Positions 1-6,173 of a DNA stretch of 7,852 bases are shown in pieces. Location: assembly GCA_002366775.1 (NCBI GenBank), contig DFBW01000149.1, positions 1 through 7,852 on the forward strand. Reading direction: 5' to 3'. Below the pieces are notes generated by a model. It searched no databases and was not told the origin of the DNA. It saw only the letters and a program-made list of their open reading frames with translations. Source of the stretch: Roseovarius sp. UBA3070. Its GTDB lineage: Bacteria; Pseudomonadota; Alphaproteobacteria; Rhodobacterales; Rhodobacteraceae. Position 1 is the stretch's first letter, and every line of letters begins with the position of its first letter. A program made the translations under genes and the position numbers.

Positions 1-253
1 CTGCCAAGCCACTTTATCGGCACGATAAAATTCACTTCGCCGTGGCGCGGCGCTCGCTTTGGCACACATAATCCGCACCTTTCAAAAATCTCATGGAATA
101 CTGTGCGGTGCTCGGGCGTCGTTTTTGGGTTCCAGATGAGGGATTTTCACACAATCGACAGCTCGCTTGAAGCTTTGGCCTGACCTCCTGTAGATCAACA
201 AAGACCGGTGGAGCATCCCAGCCGATCTTTCTAATGGGTCAGCCGCCAAGCCG
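1..253. other. Left-edge region without an assignable gene
   Basis: I see no supportable gene here. On the plus strand one frame is open from base 1 to a TGA at 181-183 (60 codons) and could be the C-terminus of a gene beginning outside the window, but nothing in it is recognisable. On the minus strand one frame is open from an ATG at 69 to the left edge, with a weak purine-rich AAAGG about 8 bases before the ATG. Another minus-strand frame is open from about 146 to the edge but has no good start, and a third runs from about 225 to 103. The overlap of short, protein-like frames suggests gene ends or an eroded gene, but chance is equally possible. Confidence 0.3.
200..230 (-). terminator. Possible intrinsic terminator hairpin downstream of the minus-strand genes
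   Basis: Bases 200-208 (AAAGACCGG) pair with 222-230 (CCGATCTTT) except for one C-A mismatch. Inside, 209-211 pairs with 218-220, leaving a 6-base loop and one bulged G. Read on the minus strand, the stem ends in TCTTT followed by GTTG, a modest U-rich tail. It lies 24 bp after the stop codon of the minus-strand frame at 254-508, where a terminator for the lipoprotein transcript would be expected. The A/T arms also allow it to work on the plus strand for a frame ending at 183. The mismatch and weak tail keep confidence low. Confidence 0.35.
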
Positions 254-508
254 TCACAGCGCTTCTGTGAACGAATTTCTTTTATCCTCCGCGATAGTCA
301 TTGCTGCATCGGCAAGGCTTTGGCGTATGGGATCGGCCCAAAAGCCCTCGGGCAGGCCAAGGCGTCTGCTGCTTGTCAGAGGCGAATCTATGCCCAAACC
401 CATCGCCTCAAAGCTCACCATTGCAGGTTGTGCAGTGATGAATGCCAAAAGCCATTCTGCTTTGCTCTTTGTCACGGGGCAACGGCTTGCCGTCACCGGC
501 GTCACCAA
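254..508 (-). CDS. Small hypothetical protein, doubtful (84 aa)
   Basis: I do not recognise this frame. It starts with TTG at 508, is closed upstream by a TAG at 524-526, and ends in TGA at 254-256. The start has no clear ribosome site, and the first ATG inside (position 421) has none either. In favour: it lies 47 bp after the lipoprotein gene on the same strand, its composition resembles real coding sequence (acidic and helical near the C-terminus, around DPIRQSLADAAMTIAEDK), and a hairpin follows 24 bp later. A segment of the first half (KAEWLLAFITAQPA) faintly recalls the C-terminal helices of periplasmic substrate-binding proteins, which would make it a remnant; that is a weak inference. 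It may also be a chance frame. Confidence 0.28.
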   Translation of the reverse strand: MVTPVTASRCPVTKSKAEWLLAFITAQPAMVSFEAMGLGIDSPLTSSRRLGLPEGFWADPIRQSLADAAMTIAEDKRNSFTEAL

Positions 509-555
509 TGTGCTTTTCGATTGCTACTTTGTGATGGTGACGTGCAATGGTGGCC

Positions 556-1221
556 TCAACCTTCCTCGTCGGGTGCTACGACATCAGCCTCGACTTCCAC
601 TGGTGCCTCGGCAGAGGGTGCTTCCGTAGCTTCCGCCTCCAGCGCCTCAGCCGCCGCTTTTGCCTGGTCAGACGGCACGCCTTCGTCCTCAAACCAACCG
701 TGTGTGTTGTTTTCGCGTACCATCCAGTTCTGGATCAGTTTGGCGGCATTGCGAGACAGGTTTTCCATCTGCTTTTCGCGGGATTGGGTCAGGCCTGATC
801 CAAGTATCGTATTGGCTGAAAAGCTCTCGATCACCGTCACCTGATGTGGCTCTTCATTCAGTTTGGCCTGAGCTGCATCATCCCAAACGGTCACATGCAG
901 AATCAAGGCTGATTTGGGAGACGCCACAACAGGCACGCCGGGAATGGCCAATACATAGCCCTCAATACTGATCCCGAAATGATACAGCTTGTCACCATCA
1001 TACCGGCTGAACCTTTCGTCCATCGCGCCGACCATGGCGGCGATCCATTCTTCCTTGCTGGCCTCGCGTGATGCAGGCCCTTTGGTCAGGTTTGGCGCAA
1101 CCGATACGTTGTGACCCATATGGAAATTGCCCAGATAGATGGGTGCTTCATCCAGATCATTCGGGTTGGTGCAGGCGGCCATCATCAATACGGCAGCAAT
1201 AAGCGGAATAAGTCGCGTCAT
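556..1221 (-). CDS. Predicted outer-membrane lipoprotein of unknown function, 221 aa
   Basis: The N-terminus is a lipoprotein signal: MTR, a hydrophobic stretch to residue 16, then a lipobox-like M-A-A-C with the lipidated cysteine at 17. Residue +2 is Thr, not Asp, so sorting to the outer membrane is expected. Residues 55-175 form a folded-looking domain with a beta-rich core around GYVLAIPGVPVVASPKSAL (88-106) and a helix near 146-168. Residues 185-221 are a low-complexity Ala/Glu/Pro tail, probably disordered. I chose ATG at 1221 over the TTG at 1245 because GGGGGA lies 4 bases upstream and the signal peptide then begins correctly. I cannot name the family or a function. It is transcribed divergently from the P450 gene, and the two share a 116-bp promoter region. 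Confidence 0.85.
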   Translation of the reverse strand: MTRLIPLIAAVLMMAACTNPNDLDEAPIYLGNFHMGHNVSVAPNLTKGPASREASKEEWIAAMVGAMDERFSRYDGDKLYHFGISIEGYVLAIPGVPVVASPKSALILHVTVWDDAAQAKLNEEPHQVTVIESFSANTILGSGLTQSREKQMENLSRNAAKLIQNWMVRENNTHGWFEDEGVPSDQAKAAAEALEAEATEAPSAEAPVEVEADVVAPDEEG

Positions 1222-1337
1222 GAGATCCCCCAAGGATTCTTTCAAAGGTTCCGATAAACAAATTGCAGGGCGGGTGCAACGATTTGCCTCGGCGCGGCAT
1301 CGTACTTATGTTGCACTTAATCCACAGGAGTGCACCG
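1222..1337. promoter_or_regulatory. Divergent promoter region with TGCA repeats (lipoprotein / P450)
   Basis: For the P450 gene, TTGCCT (1284-1289) and TATGTT (1307-1312) are separated by 17 bp, each matching the sigma70-type consensus at 4 of 6 bases. For the lipoprotein on the minus strand, TTGCAC (1279-1274) and TATCGG (1256-1251) are also 17 bp apart but match only 3 of 6 each. Four TGCA cores lie here: 1264-1267, 1275-1278, 1312-1315 and 1331-1334. The first two form TTGCA-N7-TGCAA, and GTGCAAC (1274-1280) is an exact inverted copy of GTTGCAC (1310-1316). These overlap the putative minus-strand -35 and the plus-strand -10, so they could be operator sites. The promoters are predictions only; the repeats are directly visible. 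Confidence 0.35.
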
Positions 1338-2702
1338 ATGGCCCCCTCCAATCCCCCCGCCAAACCCCCTGTCTTTGTGCCGCTGGTCACTCAGCCGATG
1401 GGATTGCTTGCCTCATTGTCGGCCTCACGTCGTAACCTGCTGAGCATCATCCCCGAAATATGTGTGAAACAACCCATGGTATCGGGGCGCACGGGCAGGC
1501 GTTGGCATATGGTCATGGACCCCGCGTCTATCCGGCGTATGCTTTTGGAAAACCTTGATAATTACCCAAAATCAATGGTCACGAAAAACCTGCTGCGCCC
1601 GGCGATTGGTGATAGCCTGTTCATCGCGGAGGGCGCGCATTGGCGTTGGCAACGCCGTGCCGCAGCGCCGGTGTTTTCCCACCGCAACGTCACAAATCTG
1701 GCCCCCATCATGAGCGCCGCAGCCGAGCGCAGTTGTGAGCGGATCATTGCCGCTGGCCCCCGCGCCGTGGACATGGCCGAAGACATGGTGCGCACCACTT
1801 TTGATGTGATCAGCGATGTCACATTTTCCGGCGATGGGCAGATGGATGCCGATGCCGTTCATAAGGCGATTGATGCCTATATTTCTGCGGCAGGCAAAGT
1901 CTCGCTTTTTGATTTGCTGGGCTTTCCTGATTGGGTGCCACGACCGGGCCGGGTGTTTTCTGGCCAGTCGGTAAAGCAGATGAAACAAGTGGCAGATGAG
2001 GCGATCGAGGCCCGGCGAACCCGCAGTCAACACGGCGTGGCTGACCTGTTGGATCTGCTGTTGGCGGGGCAAGACCCTGAAACCAAGCGCAGCATGAACA
2101 CCGCCGAGTTGCGCGATAACCTGCTGACCTTCATCGTGGCCGGGCATGAAACCACAGCCCTGACTTTGGCATGGTCTTTGTATCTCTGCGCGTATGATCA
2201 AGGCGTGCAGGACAAAGCCCGCGCACAGGCCCAAGAGGTTCTGCAAGGCCGCGCAGCAACCGGCGATGATGTGGCCAGCCTGCCTTTCATTCGCATGATC
2301 GCAGATGAGGCGTTGCGGCTTTATCCCCCGGCCGCAATGATATCTCGCACGGCTCTGGCTCCTGACGAGCTGTGCGGCCGCGAGGTGCGCCCCGGTGACA
2401 CCGTGATCATCCCGATCTACGCTTTGCACAGGTCTGAATTGCTGTGGGACGCGCCTAACATGTTTCGCCCCGAACGCTTTGCTGATCGCAAGGCGATTGA
2501 GCGTTACGCCTATCTGCCGTTCGGGGATGGCCCGCGCATTTGCATTGGGGCCAGCTTTGCGCTGCAAGAGGTGGTGATCATTCTGGCGACGCTGCTGTCG
2601 CGGTTCCGATTTACGCCCGTGACAGGCCACGACCCTGATCCGGTGCAAATTCTGACATTGCGCCCCGAGGGTGGCGTCTGGTTGGAGGCCGAGCCGCTTT
2701 AG
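1338..2702 (+). CDS. Cytochrome P450, complete, 454 aa
   Basis: A haem-thiolate monooxygenase that would insert one oxygen atom from O2 into an organic substrate, using electrons delivered by partner proteins. All hallmarks are present: the helix-C W102-xxx-R106, the oxygen-activating I-helix motif AGHETT (268-273), the K-helix ExxR as EALR (324-327), the PERF-type FRPERF (376-381), and the haem loop FGDGPRICIG (395-404) with ligand Cys402. Length is normal for a bacterial P450, and there is no N-terminal membrane anchor, so it should be cytosolic. The start is ATG 1338, 7 bases after a strong CAGGAG (1325-1330); the in-frame TTG at 1263 is rejected. The Arg-Ile-Cys-Ile-Gly haem loop and AGHETT suggest a class closer to CYP4/CYP102-like sequences than to camphor-type P450s (inference). 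The substrate cannot be read from sequence. No ferredoxin or reductase gene lies in the window. Confidence 0.96.
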   Translation: MAPSNPPAKPPVFVPLVTQPMGLLASLSASRRNLLSIIPEICVKQPMVSGRTGRRWHMVMDPASIRRMLLENLDNYPKSMVTKNLLRPAIGDSLFIAEGAHWRWQRRAAAPVFSHRNVTNLAPIMSAAAERSCERIIAAGPRAVDMAEDMVRTTFDVISDVTFSGDGQMDADAVHKAIDAYISAAGKVSLFDLLGFPDWVPRPGRVFSGQSVKQMKQVADEAIEARRTRSQHGVADLLDLLLAGQDPETKRSMNTAELRDNLLTFIVAGHETTALTLAWSLYLCAYDQGVQDKARAQAQEVLQGRAATGDDVASLPFIRMIADEALRLYPPAAMISRTALAPDELCGREVRPGDTVIIPIYALHRSELLWDAPNMFRPERFADRKAIERYAYLPFGDGPRICIGASFALQEVVIILATLLSRFRFTPVTGHDPDPVQILTLRPEGGVWLEAEPL

Positions 2703-2715
2703 GGGCATCGCCATT

Positions 2716-2751
2716 GCGCGCACCAGCCCGGCAAACAGGCCGGAATCGCGC
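2716..2751. terminator. Two-part hairpin between convergent P450 and parC genes
   Basis: The 57-bp gap between two convergent stop codons contains nested inverted repeats: GCGCG (2716-2720) with CGCGC (2747-2751) outside, and CCGGC (2728-2732) with GCCGG (2739-2743) inside, the latter around a 6-base loop. The parts are joined by an asymmetric internal loop of 7 and 3 bases. No T-tract follows on either strand, so this is not a textbook intrinsic terminator. A bidirectional stop or RNA-end-protecting structure is the natural reading from its position. Confidence 0.3.
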
Positions 2752-2759
2752 CGTCACAC

Positions 2760-5183
2760 TCAGGTAAACCGATTATCCCGAGGAAACCCACGCGGCGCCA
2801 TACGCCCGGCACTGGCCCGCTTGCCCTGCCATTCGCTCAACTCCGTTTCAGTGCGGGTGCGCCCGGCCGGATCAAGCCAGCTTAGCCCTTCGGCCAGCGT
2901 AAAGGTGGTGGCATCGGACAGCCCGCCGTCCTTGTATTTCTGCAGGCGCACGCCTTTGCCACGGCCCATTTCTGGCAACTCATCCAGGGCGAACAGCAGC
3001 ACTTTGCGGTTTTCGCCCACACAGGCCACATGATCGCCCGACACCGGTTTGCACACCGCAGCGCGCACATCGCCCCGGACGTTCAGCACCTGTTTGCCAG
3101 TGCGGGTCTGGGCCAGCACCTCATCCTCGGGCACAACAAACCCGTCGCCCGCTGTTGAGGCCACCAACAATTTGCGCCCCGGCGTGTGAATAAAGATATC
3201 CACGATCTCGGCCTCATTGGGCAGATCAACGATCAACCGCAACGGCTCGCCCATGCCACGCCCGCCGGGCAGGTTGGCGGCCGACAGCGTGTAAAACCGC
3301 CCGTTTGAGCCAAAGGCCAGCAGCCGGTCAGTGGTTTCCGCATGGAACATGAAACGTGGTGCATCACCATCTTTGAATTTCAGCTCACGCTCCAGATCAA
3401 TATGGCCGGTCATCGCGCGGATCCAGCCCATCTGGCTGCACACAACTGTGATCGGTTCGCGCTCGATCATCGCCTCTAGTGGGACATCTTCGACATCGCC
3501 GGCTTCGGCAAACTGCGTGCGCCGCGCGCCATATTCGTAAGCTTTGCCAAAGGTCTTTTTGACCTCGCGCAACTGGTCGGAAATCGCATTCCATTGCAGA
3601 TCATCACTGTCCAGAAGGTCCTCAAGCCCGGCGCGTTCTGCCATCAGGGCGTCACGTTCCTTGATCAGCGCGTCTTCTTCCAGACGCCGCAGTGAGCGCA
3701 GGCGCATGTTCAAAATGGCTTCGGCCTGCACATCCGACAGCCCGTTTTCGCGGCCCTCATAGCTGTGTGGAACCGCCCGCGGATCGGCGCTTTCGCTCAG
3801 CACGCCTGCGGCTTGGGCATCCATATCGGCCACCAGGGTCAGCGCGCCCACATCTACGCCCGCCAAAGGCGAGACATAGGCATCCTCATCCATCGCACGG
3901 GGCAGGATGGATTGATGTGGGCGGCTCCAATCCTCAAACATCAGGGCGGCTTTGGGATCATCATCATAGCGGATGATCTCAATCACCCGATCAAGGTTCA
4001 AAAACGCCGTGATCAGCCCTTGCAGTACTTCCAGGCGGTGATCAATCTTGGCCATCCGGTGGCGTGAGCGGCGCTCCAGCACCTCGCGGCGGAAATCAAG
4101 AAAGGCACGCAGCACTTCCTTCAACGAACAGACCTTGGGCGTCAGCCCGTCAATCAGCACGTTCATATTCAGCGAGAACCGCACCTCCAGATCGGAATTG
4201 CGGTACATCATGTTCATCAGAACATCCGGCTCCACATTCTTGGAACGTGGTTCAAGGATCAGGCGGATATCCTCGGCGCTTTCGTCACGCACATCGGCGA
4301 GGATCGGAATTTTCTTGGTCTGGATCACCTCGGCGATCTTTTCGATCAGCTTGGATTTTTGCACCTGATAGGGGATTTCAGTGACAACAATCTGCCACTG
4401 GCCACGGCCCAGATCCTCGACCTCCCATTTGCAGCGCAGGCGGAATGATCCGCGCCCGGTGCGATAGGCCTGTGCGATATTCTCTGCCGGCTCCACAATC
4501 ACGCCACCAGTGGGAAAATCAGGGCCGGGCACATAATTGAGCAGGGTATCATCGCGCGCATCGGGCACTTTGATCAGATGCAGGCACGCATCCACCAGTT
4601 CAGCGATGTTATGGGGCGGAATATTGGTGGCCATGCCCACAGCGATGCCCGATGATCCATTGGCCAGCAGGGTGGGAATCTCAGCAGGCAGAACGGCGGG
4701 TTCGCTCAGGCGGCCATCATAGTTGGGCCGAAAATCGACAGCATTCTCATCCAACCCATGCAGCATGGTTTCTGCCACAAAGGTCATGCGCGCCTCGGTA
4801 TAGCGCGAGGCAGCCGGGTTATCCCCATCAATATTGCCAAAGTTACCCTGGCCATCGACCAACGGGTAACGCACGGCAAAATCCTGCGCCAAACGCGCCA
4901 TGGCATCGTAAATCGCGGCATCACCATGGGGGTGGAAGTCCCCCATCGTATCGCCGGCGATCTTGGCGGATTTCATAAACTTGCCGTTTGAGGCCAGCCG
5001 CAGACGGTGCATGGCATATAAGATTCGCCGGTGAACCGGCTTCAAACCGTCGCGTGCATCAGGCAAAGCACGGTGCATGATGGTAGAAAGCGCATAGGTC
5101 AGATAGCGATCACCAATAGCACGGCGCAACGGTTCTGATACCGTTGGTGCGCCGATGTTGGGGTCGTCTGTCAAATCACTCAT
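2760..5183 (-). CDS. parC: DNA topoisomerase IV subunit A (ParC), 807 aa
   Basis: The DNA-cleaving subunit of topoisomerase IV, which with ParE forms the A2B2 enzyme that decatenates daughter chromosomes. Residues 15-400 show the type IIA breakage-reunion domain: ALPDARDGLKPVHRRILY (39-56), the HPHGD helix (84-88), and the catalytic tyrosine Y128 in AASRYTE. Coiled-coil and C-gate helices include QAEAILNMRLRSLRRLEE (486-503). The C-terminal beta-propeller-like part spans about 565-765, with GGRGMG (640-645) and GRGKGVRLQ (740-748) but no intact GyrA box (QRRGGxG). That and the length argue for ParC over GyrA. The start is ATG 5183; the TTG at 5219 would add 12 unlikely residues. No good ribosome site precedes either start. 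Residues 416-480 are an insertion relative to E. coli ParC, and Ala89 replaces the usual quinolone-contact serine. parE is not in the window. Confidence 0.97.
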   Translation of the reverse strand: MSDLTDDPNIGAPTVSEPLRRAIGDRYLTYALSTIMHRALPDARDGLKPVHRRILYAMHRLRLASNGKFMKSAKIAGDTMGDFHPHGDAAIYDAMARLAQDFAVRYPLVDGQGNFGNIDGDNPAASRYTEARMTFVAETMLHGLDENAVDFRPNYDGRLSEPAVLPAEIPTLLANGSSGIAVGMATNIPPHNIAELVDACLHLIKVPDARDDTLLNYVPGPDFPTGGVIVEPAENIAQAYRTGRGSFRLRCKWEVEDLGRGQWQIVVTEIPYQVQKSKLIEKIAEVIQTKKIPILADVRDESAEDIRLILEPRSKNVEPDVLMNMMYRNSDLEVRFSLNMNVLIDGLTPKVCSLKEVLRAFLDFRREVLERRSRHRMAKIDHRLEVLQGLITAFLNLDRVIEIIRYDDDPKAALMFEDWSRPHQSILPRAMDEDAYVSPLAGVDVGALTLVADMDAQAAGVLSESADPRAVPHSYEGRENGLSDVQAEAILNMRLRSLRRLEEDALIKERDALMAERAGLEDLLDSDDLQWNAISDQLREVKKTFGKAYEYGARRTQFAEAGDVEDVPLEAMIEREPITVVCSQMGWIRAMTGHIDLERELKFKDGDAPRFMFHAETTDRLLAFGSNGRFYTLSAANLPGGRGMGEPLRLIVDLPNEAEIVDIFIHTPGRKLLVASTAGDGFVVPEDEVLAQTRTGKQVLNVRGDVRAAVCKPVSGDHVACVGENRKVLLFALDELPEMGRGKGVRLQKYKDGGLSDATTFTLAEGLSWLDPAGRTRTETELSEWQGKRASAGRMAPRGFPRDNRFT

Positions 5184-5361
5184 AGATGATGTGATACAAG
5201 GGTGCGGAATCGCCGACAATCCCCTAATGCGCCGTACCGTGCCGAAACCTGCAAAACCACATATGAGAAGAATTTTAAGGTTTTCCCATGAAGCGCGTAA
5301 GCGAATCGTGTAGGTTATACATCATACAAAGTAGGTGGTGTGGTAACCGGGAGTACGCGCG
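5184..5361. promoter_or_regulatory. Divergent intergenic region between parC and the SH3b gene
   Basis: This 178-bp region must hold both promoters. On the minus strand TAAAAT (5277-5272, 5 of 6 to the -10 consensus) lies 17 bp after TTACGC (5300-5295, weak -35), a candidate parC promoter with a long leader of roughly 80 bases. On the plus strand TATACA (5316-5321) is a possible -10 but has no convincing -35. Two GTAGGT copies (5310-5315 and 5331-5336) lie 21 bp apart, two helical turns, and GGTTA (5313-5317) is inverted as TAACC (5344-5348); both are short and may be chance. GGGAG (5349-5353) is the ribosome site for the downstream gene. I see no RNA gene here. Confidence 0.25.
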
Positions 5362-6093
5362 ATGTGGCGCTTTATGGTAATAACTTTCGCATTTTTGGGC
5401 TGGTCGTTCTATGTGATGAGCGGTGGCAGTGATTATGCGCCTGGTGAAAACTCACTCCAGGCCCGTGAGGTTGAAGGCGATGTCAGCCCTACGGATGTGC
5501 AAGTGGCACAGTTGGATGATATCGCCCAACCTTTAGCGGATGCAGATGCAGCAGTTGTCACACGTTCGGTTGCCTCATTGGCCGATCTTGATCTGAATGA
5601 TGGCACCCGTTTCCAGATCACGCGGGCCTCAGTTGATGCGACCGATGAATATGACCCAACCGAAGAACTGGAAACAGTCGCGGTTGACCATGAAACCACC
5701 ACCATTGACGCTGCCGTCGCCGAAGCTGTCACGGCTGAGACCACCGCCGTTGAAGACGAAAACAACGTGCCGGAAAGTGTTCTTACCGGTTTTGTTGGGC
5801 AAGAGGTGTTCAGCCTTGAAACCTATGTGCAGCGCCAGACCGGAGTTCTGCTGGAGCCCAGTGATCAGGCCGGGTACGTATCGGTTGTGGGCGGTGATGT
5901 CCGCGAAGTCACCGGAAGCTCAGTAAACATGCGCGCAGGCCCCGGTACGGATTTTGAAACAGTTGGCAAACTGTCCAAGGGCACCCAAGTCGCGGTTCTG
6001 GATGACCCGGGCAATGGTTGGCTTATGTTCGAAGTGCTTGAGACCGGCCAGACCGGTTGGATGGCTGATTGGCTTGTGACTGCCTCTAACTAA
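5362..6093 (+). CDS. Membrane-anchored SH3b-domain protein, 243 aa
   Basis: The protein has three parts. Residues 4-20 are a hydrophobic segment (FMVITFAFLGWSFYVMS) that acts as an uncleaved anchor or signal sequence. Residues 25-150 are a strongly acidic linker rich in Asp, Glu, Thr, Ala and Val, probably disordered in the periplasm. Residues about 180-240 are a bacterial SH3 (SH3b) domain, shown by VNMRAGPGTDFETVGKL (188-204), GTQVAVLDD (207-215), NGWLMFEV (218-225) and TGWMADWLV (231-239). SH3b domains commonly bind peptidoglycan or cell-wall peptides, so a cell-envelope role is inferred; no catalytic domain is present. ATG 5362 is preceded by GGGAG with 8-base spacing. It is divergent from parC, and no functional link to it is evident. 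The exact role is unknown. Confidence 0.86.
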   Translation: MWRFMVITFAFLGWSFYVMSGGSDYAPGENSLQAREVEGDVSPTDVQVAQLDDIAQPLADADAAVVTRSVASLADLDLNDGTRFQITRASVDATDEYDPTEELETVAVDHETTTIDAAVAEAVTAETTAVEDENNVPESVLTGFVGQEVFSLETYVQRQTGVLLEPSDQAGYVSVVGGDVREVTGSSVNMRAGPGTDFETVGKLSKGTQVAVLDDPGNGWLMFEVLETGQTGWMADWLVTASN

Positions 6094-6095
6094 CG

Positions 6096-6124
6096 CCTGT
6101 CACCTACAGCATGACCAGGATTTT
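6096..6124 (+). terminator. Candidate intrinsic terminator after the SH3b gene
   Basis: Two bases after the TAA stop, CCTGTCA (6096-6102) can pair with TGACCAGG (6112-6119) as seven base pairs with one bulged C (6115) around a 9-base loop. The stem is followed by A and then TTTT (6121-6124). Position and shape fit a short factor-independent terminator, but the stem is weak and the T-tract short. Confidence 0.35.
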
Positions 6125-6173
6125 ACGCAATGGTCTAATTGCATTGTGACTGGCCACAGGGCATAGCTGGGCC

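Noticed and set aside
190..240. tRNA-like or small RNA fold
   Set aside because: The hairpin at 200-230 is real as an inverted repeat, but there is no T-loop, anticodon arm or acceptor stem, so a tRNA is excluded.
320..844. 174-codon plus-strand open frame rich in Ser and Ala
   Set aside because: It is antisense to the Ala/Glu-rich tail of the lipoprotein gene, whose repetitive codons keep the opposite strand open. It has no ribosome site or recognisable domain.
1263..1337. Upstream TTG start extending the P450 by 25 residues
   Set aside because: CAGGAG 7 bases before ATG 1338 sets the start, and the extension would cover the predicted promoter.
1572..2723. 383-codon minus-strand open frame
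   Set aside because: It is antisense to the P450 gene, rich in His, Arg and Gln as shadow frames are, and has no motif. The P450 motifs on the plus strand are decisive.
5184..5219. Upstream TTG start extending ParC by 12 residues
   Set aside because: The extension has no ribosome site and a composition unlike the start of ParC proteins, which usually begin with a short acidic Met-Ser-Asp type leader, as the ATG at 5183 gives.
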